From Eucommia ulmoides (lineage: Eukaryota; Streptophyta; Magnoliopsida; Garryales; Eucommiaceae), in the NCBI GenBank assembly GCA_016647705.1, contig CM028334.1, positions 14,802,402 to 14,866,401 on the forward strand: DNA of 64,000 bases. Reading direction: 5' to 3'. Both the position numbers and the translations under genes were made by a program. This document shows, one piece after another, positions 33,650 through 44,187 of the stretch; the first letter of the stretch is position 1; each line of letters begins with the position of its first letter. The notes under the pieces are model-generated. The model ran no database searches, was not told the origin of the DNA, and saw only the letters and a list, made by a program, of their open reading frames with translations.

Positions 33650-36244
33650 TGTCACACCCCACCCCCGGCACCCGTCATCCCGAGGCGGGCGTGACTACAA
33701 CATGACATCACCAATACCCAAATCTTCAAATCAATGACAATATACACATACTATATAATACAAACACCTACTATGGGGGACACACCCGTCCCAAAATTTG
33801 ATTAACTAAAAGTATTTATCCATGAACCTTTTATAGGTTCGCCTTTGACAGCTTCTCTCCATCGCCTATATGACTTCATCACGTAGCTCTACCCAGGGCC
33901 AGTAGGGGACCAACTCCAAGCTGTTGTACCTGCGAGTGTACTGCCTTCTTAGTAAAACATTTTTTTAAAATATTAGTACGTTCTAAATATTTCCACAATT
34001 TAGTATGGATCAAGCATAAGTATATAAGCAATGAAAATAAAGTGATATAGATAAGTTCCATCCAAATCCATCTAGTACAACATCCTACCAAACATCATAA
34101 TAAATAACACCAAATCAACCAATATACGTAAAACACCACATCTCAAACACCAATCTCAAACACACACCTCCAACACACACACATTGGCCAAAACTAGTGA
34201 TCGTTTTAACCTCACGATCGGGAGTTTGCAACGGTACCGTACCATCCATAGGATATGCCTTCCTACGAACACCCATCACTCCGCCGAAGCGGATAATTAC
34301 TGCGCAGTATAAACGTCTAACATCACTCTGCCGAAGCAGATAAACATCACTCCGCCGTAGCGGATAACATCACTCCGCCGAAGTGGATAATCTCACTCTA
34401 CCAAAACAGATAAATACTAGGGCATTGTCAAATCAACAACAGCATCATCGAATCACAACTCAATAAATATCGTCAACATCGTCAAATCACCACGTCTATC
34501 TCTTTTCCTCAAAACCAACTTTTAAGTCCAAAAGCATATTTTTCACTTTTCTTTTTAGAGAAAACGTCTGATTCTTTCAAAACAACTTTTCCACCCTTTA
34601 TTTTTCCTTTTGAAAACCGGAAATTTTTAGGAGAATAGATGTTTTCTATTTCCTTTTAAAAACACCGTCTGATTTTACCAAATTAAATAAAAAATCATTT
34701 TCAGTTTCATTTTGGAAACCATCGAAATCTTCCAAAAACTCAGTTTACCAACTCAACCAAATCCTGTTTGATCCATATCATTTATAAATTCATACAATTT
34801 CAGTAAACACATATTTCATCATATATATACATAGAAAAATAGTTTGGTAAGAAGACAGTACACTCACCTCGATATCCGTTTTACAAAACTGACACTGACC
34901 GCACTTTATCTGGACGCCAGTGCCTGCTAACCTAATAGTGACAGATTCTAAATTAATATCTTACCTAAAACATCTTAATAATGCAATGCGGATCCTATAT
35001 TCCGAATCGTTCCTAATTCTATGTACCACGTACTTAAAATTAATTAATCGTCACGAAATTAATATGATTTTAGGATTTGTAACACTAACTAAAATTTAAT
35101 TTAACGAGAATTAATAGTCGATTGAAGTTTCACCTGTTTCCAAAACGTTTGGCTATCACGTGATCGGTTTTAGATTTCCCTGGGGTGGTTTCTGCAAATT
35201 CCCCTTTCCTTTTTCTTTCTTTTTTTTTTCCCTTCTTCTTCCCCGTTTCCTATTTTCCTGTTTGGTCCCGGCCAGAGTCTCTCTCCTTCCCCTCCCTCTC
35301 CGACGATCTTACACCCATACACCTCGCCGAACGACACCACCACCGGCCGAAAAACACCTGCACACACAGATACTCCCGACGCCACACACACACTTCGGAT
35401 GGCAGAACACATACACACCCGTTCCAAACACCGCCGGCGACACAATCGCTTACATGCACGGGTACTGGACAACGAGCCGTAACGCACACGACCCACTCAC
35501 CCCACATACACACTGGAGCGCCACACCACCCGATCACCATCCCCACCAATGACCCAAACTGAAACACCTATAACCACATCTTCTGCCGGAAAAACAGAGC
35601 ACACCCGTACACAACCGTCGATGCACAGTAACGCCCACACGTTATTCGCCCAACTGAGCACCCACGCACACCCAGAACACACAAACACACACCAAACAGA
35701 CCAAACGAATAGCCACCACCCACGCCAGACTGCTCCCCACCGCCGGCTAACTTCTCTCTCTCTCTTCGTTTTCTCTCCCTTCCTTCTCTGTTTTTCATTT
35801 TTGGTTTTGAGAATTGTTTTTATGATCATTACCTGCATGAATCGATATTTAAATGCATGAAGTTAGTGGTCTGAGCGTTAAGCCCCTTCTGCCACGTCAC
35901 TGTTCCTTTTCCCCCTTCCGGCCGATGGCTCCCGATCACACATCCATGTATATAAATAATTTTTTGTGAAATTACTCTTTTCTCCCCTTAACTTCTTAAA
36001 ATCTTCCTTTTAGTTCAGGTCTATTTTTAGGATCCTTCTTAAATTACGATTGCACCCCTAAAAGTTTTAATTAAAAGTTAAATGTTAATTTACCTCTCAA
36101 GGTTTGGATTTAATGTTTCTAAATTTGCGGATTGACCCTTAGATTTTTAATTTGAATTTTTATTGACCCAATTTCATCCCAAATTTTTCCAGTTATTCTG
36201 AAATGCAACTAAAATGACGTACATGGTATAATTGAGGTCTTACA
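33650..36244 (-). repeat. 5' LTR of B (2.6 kb)
   Basis: It matches 27033-29631. ACGGTACCGT lies at 34231-34240. The CA-rich stretch (35310-35730) again gives artefactual frames. The right end ..cttaca at 36244 abuts the integrase of D. Confidence 0.9.
34270..34420. repeat. Hairpin array, copy in B 5' LTR
   Basis: Same layout as at 27655, but the first unit is a full TCCGCCGAAGCGGA, one unit is TCCGCCGAAGTGGA (allowing a G-T wobble pair), and the last is decayed (TCTACCAAAACAGA). Confidence 0.85.
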
Positions 36245-36856
36245 ATATACCTCAAATCCAATTTCCCCTTCACACCAAATTGATAAATTCCTTTACGAGG
36301 CTTTACCCGCAGAAATACGAGATTGTCTACTTGGAACTCCAAATGTGTCCTTCTATTATCAGCGTAGCTCTTTTACTGATCTTTAGTTATCTTAAGTTGT
36401 TCTCGGATGAGCTTGATCTTTTTTGTGGTCTCCTCAATCAGATCTAGACCGATGGTAACCCATTCCGCTGACTCTGCCCAACAAGTAGGATACGGGCATG
36501 GTCTTCAATAGGGTGCCTCGTGTGGTGTCATGCCAATGCTAGTCTGGTAGCTGTTATTGTAAGCGAACTCTACCAATAGGAAATGCTCACTCCAGCAACC
36601 CTTGAACTCCAAGATACACGCTCACAACATATCTTCCAAGATCTTAATTACTCTCTCAGATTGCCCGTCAGTCTAGGGATAAAATGCAGTGCTGAACTGG
36701 AGTTCTGTGCCAAGGGCTTTCTGGAAACTCTTTCAAAACTTGGTTGTGAATCGTGTCTCTAAATAAGAAATGATTGATAGAGAAACTCTGTGTAATTTCA
36801 CAATCCGGTCTATGTAAAGCTTGCTTAACCCGTTAAAGGAATAACTTGTCTTGACT
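36245..36856 (-). pseudogene. Element D integrase, C-terminal part
   Basis: On the minus strand the sequence continues the integrase core interrupted at 47554: PVKTSYSFNGLSKLYIDRIV, then LGTELQFSTAFYP, a stop, TDGQSERVIKILEDML, and EFAYNNSYQ further on. It ends with VFLRVKPRKGIYQFGVKGKL and LDLRY at the B border. The DG/TDGQSER block is the second catalytic region. The catalytic Glu is plausibly the E of the SER block. The GPY/F module and chromodomain tail expected next are cut off by complex B. Confidence 0.8.
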
Positions 36857-36861
36857 GGTAT

Positions 36862-37171
36862 TGCAATACCCCAAAAATTTATATTTTTTAAAATATTATT
36901 TTATATAAAAGTTTAATATTTTGGGACTGTTTTGCGAATTTATGAAATAAATAATATTTGATAATTTTTGGGAATTGAATGTTTATTTTAAATTGATTTT
37001 AGAAGTTTTGGGACTATTGGGTTATTTAAAATATACTTTTAAGAGTTTTGAGATATAATTAATATTTTTTTTATTTTAAGACGGTCATTAGTATAATTTT
37101 TAATATAAATGACTCATGAATTGAATTCATGAGTCATCAGAGTTATGTGTTATTCTTATAATTATTTATAT

Positions 37172-37208
<37 letters not shown>

Positions 37209-37247
37209 TAATACTTATCAGTTAATGAAATGGATCAAATTATAGTA

Positions 37248-37303
<56 letters not shown>

Positions 37304-39759
37304 GAATATTAACAGTTACGGTATTATATATTCGGGTGTTCCAGTTTAGATTTCGGCTTCGGATTTCAGGTAGAATTTGATAGGTGTAAATTATCTATAT
37401 ATTTTCAAACCAAATTTGTTACTTTTCGAGTACGTTTAGTACGTTTTTATTAAGTTTTAATATGTTTTTATTCTTATTGTATTAAAACAGGTGTGTGGGG
37501 TGAAAATGTATGAAATCGGAGCATAAACGATCAAATTGTATCGAGAATGGTCAGAGAACAGTGAAAAAATGAACAAAGTGGCAAAATTCTGAAAGAAGCC
37601 CACCGCCGCGATGTCCAGACCTCCACCATGGCGGTGACGATGCAGAGTGCACCAATTCTTGCTGAACGTCCACCGCCGCGGCGGTGACAATGCAGGATGT
37701 CACCAAGTCTACCGTCTTTTCCATCACCTCGGGGAACACTGAACTGACATACTCCACTGCCGCGGCGGTCGGCTCTACATAGTCTTAAGATATTTATTTA
37801 GATATTTTGCATATTTAAACCCTTTATCTCCTCCTCTCTTCCGGGGGAATCACCCCCCCAACCCAATAGGCTATATTGTAGGATGAGTTTGAGAGATTTT
37901 TGAGGGAGAGCTCTCAATCCAAGGTGGAAGATAAACAGGGAAGCGATCGTTCGATGGTTCTAGCGCAAATTCTTCGGATATCGGCTAAGTCGTTCATTTA
38001 TTTTCTTTGTTTTTTTCATTTTGGTAGTTGTAGAACATGTTTCCACCATTTTACTTTGTATACGTGATTATGGCCATTGGCTAAACATAGATTGTTTAGG
38101 GATTATTAATATAATTTATGAATACGTTGTTTAATTGAGTTTGTGTTTTGTTTATGAATGTTCTTCGTTATTTTGATTGTGTGTGCCGTATTGTTTGTTT
38201 ATCATATTATTAGAATTATGTTATGAGAATACAGGGTTTGATAAATCCCGGATTCGGACTAGAATAAACAAACGCCACGATCCAATAATCCGGTCAGGGT
38301 TTGGATTGTGGACAATCTATGACGTTGGAGCAAAACTCACGTGACCTACGGCCATTAAGACATTGAGGGGGACTTTTTCGTTGATTCGAAGTCGCATTAT
38401 ATCCCTCGTCTTATACTCAGGAGAGGTGACGAGAGAGTTTTAGAATTGAGATTGTTGATAAGGTAAACACAACGCAACGATCCAATAACCCGGGAGGGAG
38501 TTGGATTGTGAGCAATCGATGACGTTGGGGTGAGACTCCCGTGGTCTAGGGTTGTTAAGACGTTAAGGGGAACTTCTTCGTTGACACGACGTCGCGTATT
38601 CTCCCGTCTTACACTCGGGAGAGGTGGCGAAGGAGTTTACAAACTGAGATTGTCAGATAATTCGAACGTCGTTAATATAAACTAAAACGAGATCGAACAC
38701 ATATATGTAAATAAAACTAATCCCTTGACAACCTATTCTCTCAAAACTATCTCAATATAGTATTAATATAGTTAAATTATTATTTTAATATTAGTATTAA
38801 ATTATATTCCATTTTTGTCACCTAGATAAAGTCAGGTTATGACAATCGCGATACTCGATAGTAATCTCAATCAATCCCTGTGGATACGATACTCGACCGA
38901 AAGGTCCACTAAACTAAAACTTGATCCGTACGCTTGTGGTGAAAGTGGCAGCGCATAAATTATGGCCACCAGAATTTATAACTCTTCTAATATTTGTATT
39001 TAATCTGTCCATTGGGTGATTTACATTATTATTGTCGGTGAATTTATCGTTGTTAGTTCGTATGAAATAATTATGATTATGTGAAAATTATGTGAAAATC
39101 ATGCCAAGGTGTTTTATTTGTCGTGATAATGAAATACATGTATTAGAAAGGTTGGAGTTCTACTGAGCATTGGCTCACAACCCCACAGTTTTGATTGCAG
39201 AACCGGTGAGAGTGAAACAGTGCCAAAAATTATTTAAATGTATTGAAAATAGTGCGGTGCCAGAAATTATGTTAGAGTTTCTATTTAACGTGTAATAGTT
39301 GTATTTGTTATTTATATAAATATAATCAATAGTTGAATTGGAAATTCCTTAATGCTAAGAAACTGTTACGGAATTAAGTTGATAGTTGAATTGGAAATTC
39401 TTAATGAATTAACTAAGCCACTATTCTTTAATGAATTTCTATAAGTCAGTTTTGTTATTACGTTGCTAGTTGGATGTAATTTTATTCAACTATCGATTAA
39501 TTAAAATTTATCTATTTAATTATTTGTTATTAATTAATTTATAAATGGCAAAATATTCGTGGTGGAATTTTATCTGAATTTCTAATTAATTTGTAATAGT
39601 CAAATTTATTATTTACCGGTGTAAAAATTGAATCAATCAATTTGATATTTGTGATTGTCGCCATTGTTTGAGAAATTTATCGGATTTTATAGAATAAAAA
39701 TTCGATCAATCGATTTTAGTGTTAATTTCTCCAAGGGGATACGGCCCAGTGTGGATACA
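36862..39759 (+). repeat. LTR1 of E (1.3 kb without its insertion)
   Basis: It begins TGCAATACCCC and ends gtggataca. (AAT)n at 37165-37208 and (AT)n at 37251-37301 lie inside. Split by the solo LTR at 37378-38971. Confidence 0.8.
37378..38971 (+). mobile_element. Solo LTR, Athila-like, inside LTR1 of E
   Basis: It starts TGATAGGTGT and ends ggccacca, with perfect GAATT duplications at 37373-37377 and 38972-38976. The uninterrupted site is visible in LTR2 (caggtagaatttctaac near 41702). It carries the palindrome cluster (37598-37770) including a perfect CACCGCCGCGGCGGTG at 37671-37686, and cggg-agaggtgacga-type repeats at 38220-38650 like the LTR at 2835. Confidence 0.9.
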
Positions 39760-41053
39760 TTTTACTGGAAAATAAATTTGGATAAAAATACTTGATCAGT
39801 AAAATATTTTTATACTACGAAGACAATACACCGATAAAAATAATTCGGATAGATATTGGTCCATTACTAACGATTAATAGAAGCGGAGCATTGGGTCATT
39901 GTGGAACTATCGAGAGCCAATTATTATTTTGAAATGTTAATTTGAATTTTTGAGCTTAATTGGTATTGTAAAAATTCGAGTTGGGATTTTATAAAATATT
40001 TTTTTTATATAAATTTCACGTGAGTATTGAATTCCGTATTGAACTTGTTATATTACGTGAGTTGGAGACGTAATTATATGATTTGAGATATATTTGATTT
40101 TTATAGTGTGACACGTATTAGGGTTTGAAATATATTGATGTGATTGAAATGTAGTTATATACGTATTGATGTGGCTGAGATGTATTTAGTTGATTGACAC
40201 GTATTTATATGATTCTTATGTATTCATGTGTCGTGATACATATTTATGTGGTGGAGATGTGTCAATGTAATTTGATACGTATTTATGTGGTTCAGTGGTA
40301 TTTATGTGTTTTGAGGGATATTTATATGATTTTAACGTATTTAGGTGTTTTGAGACGTATTTATGTATTTGAGAAATATTTATGTGTTTTTCACGTATTG
40401 CGAAAAAAAAAAATAATACTTGAAATTTGAATTGTTTGATTTTATGAAAAAGTTTACGGAATTATTGGAAGTTTATGTAAATATTGGAGGTAGTAATTTT
40501 TAGTCTCACGGAACAGTTCATTAGGAATTTAGGCTATCTATTTGCTATACTATTGGTTACGAATATGATTGGCTTGAAATGTCAAACGAAATTGGTAAAT
40601 GTTGGTTATGGGATATGGAAGTAGGCTTGAAAAGTCATGATAAGTGTAAAAATTATTAAGGTCATAGGTCTGTTGTAATTGAGATAGATCCAATCTAAGT
40701 GAAACTATCGTGATATTTAAAATATATTTATTGGGCATACATATTTATTGTTATTTTTATTAGAGTGCACAGCGGAAGCAGTTAGGAACATAAGATTCTT
40801 TGGCAATTTGTTACCCATGTTAGGTGTTACCGATCAAAATGCACCCTATCCAGAGGTTGTTGGATATAATATGGTCTACTGCGAATGCGGATATAGTGAT
40901 GAGTGAAACGAATTTTGACGGTTGTGAATTATGGGTGACTTCTGGTTATTGTTCTAGAATCGAATATAACTAACATGACCGTGAGATGCGATTATGAATG
41001 ATTATTGGTTTTAACAAAATTTTGAGAACGAAATTTATTTAAGGGGGGTAGAT
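39760..41053 (+). other. Internal unit 1 of E with ~20 bp tandem repeats
   Basis: It is non-coding apart from a frame over a minisatellite. From about 40109 to 40401 a degenerate acgtatttatgtg(n)ttga unit of about 20 bp repeats some 14 times. The frame 40194-40430 over it gives a periodic hydrophobic peptide (IYVV..., LCVL...). The unit ends with a polypurine tract, taaggggggtagat (41040-41053). Confidence 0.75.
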
Positions 41054-42478
41054 TGTAATACCCCGAAAAATTATATTTTTAAAAATATTATTTTATATAA
41101 AAATTTAATATTTTGGGACTGTTTTGCTAATTTATGGTATAAATAATATTTGATAATTTTTGGGAATTAAAGGTTTATTTTAAATTGATTTTAGAAATTT
41201 GGGACTACTGGGTTATTTAAAAAATATTTTTAACAGTTTTCGGATATAATTAATATTTTATTTATTTCAAGAAGGTTATTAATGTAATTTTTAATATAAA
41301 TTACTCATAAATTGAATTCATGAGTCATCAGAGTTACGTGTAATTCTTATAATGATTTATATTATAATAATAATAATAATAATATAATAACTTATCAGTT
41401 AACGAAATGGATCAAATTATATTATGCATATACATATATATATATACATATATATATATACATATACATATATATACATATACATATACATATATATATA
41501 TATATATATATAGACATTATAGACGTTATGAAAACAAAACAAAAAGAATCACTTATATATATATATATATAGACATTATAGACGTTATGAAAACAAAACA
41601 AAAAGAATCAGTGATTAATAGAGAAATATATATATTAAAAATATCAACAGTTACGGTATTATATATTCAGGTGTTCTAATTTATATTTCGGCTTCAGATT
41701 TCAGGTAGAATTTCTAACTCTTCTAATATTTGTATTTAATCTGTCTATTGGGTGATTTACGTTATTATTATCGGTGAGTTTATCGTTGTTAGTTCACATG
41801 AAATAATTATGACTATGTGAAAATCATGTCAAGATATTTTATTTGTCGTGATAATGAAATGCACGTATTGGAGGGGTTAGAGTTCTGTGTTAGCTCACAA
41901 CCCTACAGCTTTGATTGTAGGATCGGTGAGCATGAAACGACGCCAGAATTTATTTAAATGTATTGAAAATAGTGTGGTGCTAGAAATTATGTTAGAGTTT
42001 CTATTTAACGTGTAATAGTTGTATTTGTTATTTATATAAACAATCAATAGTTGAATTGGAAATTCCTTAATGCCAAGCCACTGTTACGGAATTATGTTGA
42101 TAGTTGAATTGGAAATCCATAAATGAATTAACTAAGCCACTATTCTTTAATGAATTTCTATAGGTCAATTTTGTTATTATGTTGATAGTTGGATGTAATT
42201 TTATTCCACTATCGATTAATTATAATTTATCTATTTAATTATTTGTTATTAATTAATTTATAAATGGCAAAATATTTGTGGTGGAATTTTATCTAAATTT
42301 CTAATTAATTTGTAATAGTTGAATTTATTATTTATCGGTGTAAAAATTGAATCAATCAATTTGATATTTGTGATTGTCGCCGCTGTTTGAAAAATTTATC
42401 GAATTTTATAGAATGAAAATCCGGTCAATTGATTTTAGTGTTAATTTCTCCAAGGGGATATGGCCCAATGTGGCTACA
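41054..42478 (+). repeat. LTR2 of E
   Basis: It begins TGTAATACCCC and ends gtggctaca. The microsatellite part is expanded (41420-41510) and followed by a 59 bp tandem duplication around tagacattatagacgttatg (41511 and 41571). Confidence 0.85.
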
Positions 42479-43796
42479 TTTTATTGGAAAATATATTTGG
42501 ATAAAAATACTTGATTCATAAAATATTTTTATACTATGAAGACAGTACACCGATAAGAATAATTCTGATAGATATTGGTCCATTACTAACAATTGGTAGA
42601 AGCGAAGCGTTGGGTCATTGTGGAACTATTGGGAGCCAATTATTATTTTAAAATGTTAATTTGAATTTTTGAGCTTAATTGCTATTGTAAAAATGCGAAT
42701 TGGGAGTTTATGTAATATTTTTTTTATATACATTTCACGTGAGTTTTGAATTCCGTATTGAACTCGTTATATTACATGACTTGGAGACGTAATTATATGA
42801 TTTGAGATATATTTGATTCTTATAGTGTGACACGTATTGGGGGTTGGAAACATATTGATGTGATTGAAACTTAGTTATATATGTATTGATGTGGTTGAGA
42901 CGTATTTAGTTGAGTAACACGTATTTATGTGATTCGTATGTATTCATGTGTCTTGATACATATTTATGTGGTGGAGACGTGTTTATATAATTTGATATGT
43001 ATTTATGTGATTCGGTGTTATTTATGTGTTTTGAGGGGTATTTATATGATTGTGACGTATTTAGGTGTTTTAAGACGTATTTATGTGCTTGAGAAATATT
43101 TATGTGTTTTTTACGTATTGCGAAAGAAAAAAATTATTACTTGAAATTTGAATTGTTTGATTTTATGAAAATATTTACGAAATTATTGGAAGTTTAATGT
43201 GAATATTGGAAGTAGTCAGTTTTAGTCTCACAAGACAGTCCATTAGGAATTTGGGCTACCTATTAGTTGTACTATTGGTTGCGAATATGATTAGCTTGAA
43301 ATGTTGGACGAAATTGGTAAATACTTGTTTTGGGATATGACAGTAGGCTTGAAAAGTCATGCCAAATGTAAAAATTATTGAGGTCGTAGGCCTGTTGGAA
43401 TTGAGATAGACCCAATCCAAGTGAGACTACTGTGATATTTAAAATATATTTATTGGGCATACATATTTATTATTATTTTTATCAGAGTGCGCAGTGGAAG
43501 CAGTTAGGAACATAAGATTCTTTGACAATTTGTTACCTATGTTAGGTAATACCGACCAAAATGCATCATATCCAGAGGTTGTTGGATATAATATGAGCCA
43601 TTGCGAATGCGGATGTAGCAATGAGTTAAATGAATTTTGACGGTTGTGAATTATGGGTTACTTTCGGTTATGGGACCCTACATAGAGAACAATTATTCTA
43701 GAATCAAATGTAACTAACGTGACCGTGCGATGCGATTCTGAATGATTTTTTGTTTAAACAAAATTTCGAGGACGAAATTTATTTAAGGGGGTAGAT
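42479..43796 (+). other. Internal unit 2 of E
   Basis: It matches 39760-41053, including the ~20 bp tandem repeats (about 42835-43122) and a similar 71-codon frame (42929-43144). The AAATTTCGAGGACGAAATTT inverted repeat is intact at 43761-43780, followed by the polypurine tract at 43784-43794. Confidence 0.8.
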
Positions 43797-44187
43797 TTCA
43801 ATACCCCAAAAAATTATATTTTTGAAAATATTATTTTATATAAAAGTTTGATATTTTGGGACTGTTTTACAAATTTATGGTACAAATAATATTTGATAAT
43901 TTTTAGGAGTTAAATGTTTATTTTAAATTGATTTTAGAAATTTTGTGACTTTTGGGTTATTTAAAATATACTTTTAAGAGTTTTGAGATATAATTAATAT
44001 TTTCTTTATTTGAAGAAAGTTATTAATGTAATTTTTAATATAAATGACTCATGAAATAAATTTATGAGTCATTAGAGTTACGTGTTATTCTTATAATTAT
44101 TTATATTATTATAATAATAATATAATAACTTATCAGTTAATGAAATGGATCAAATTATATTATATTATATATATATATATATATATA

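Larger units (their letters stand above)
26671..36244 (-). mobile_element. Complex B: chromovirus-like element with two LTRs plus an extra leader copy
   Basis: On the minus strand it reads LTR (36244-33650), primer site and leader (33649-33287), decayed pol (33286-29669), polypurine tract (29632-29650), LTR (29631-27033), then a second primer site and leader (27032-26671). A normal element would end at 27033. The extra leader means the 3' LTR is also the 5' LTR of a second, nearly deleted unit, as produced by unequal recombination between LTRs. The right border interrupts the integrase of element D at 36245. Flanking atata could be a target duplication, but the left partner is not identified. 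Confidence 0.8.

Noticed and set aside
26671..36244. Simple two-LTR element ending at 27033
   Set aside because: The duplicated 362 bp leader with its own primer site left of 27033 shows that the structure extends further, so the simple reading was replaced by a tandem complex.
36245..36856. pol end of element B continuing from 29711-30070
   Set aside because: Both pieces contain the same GKL.LRY segment, so they overlap and must belong to different elements. The 36245 piece joins the integrase at 47554 by frame and target duplication.
41407..41679. 90-codon Ile/Tyr-rich frame
   Set aside because: It is the translation of a (TA)n/(CATA)n microsatellite in LTR2 of element E.
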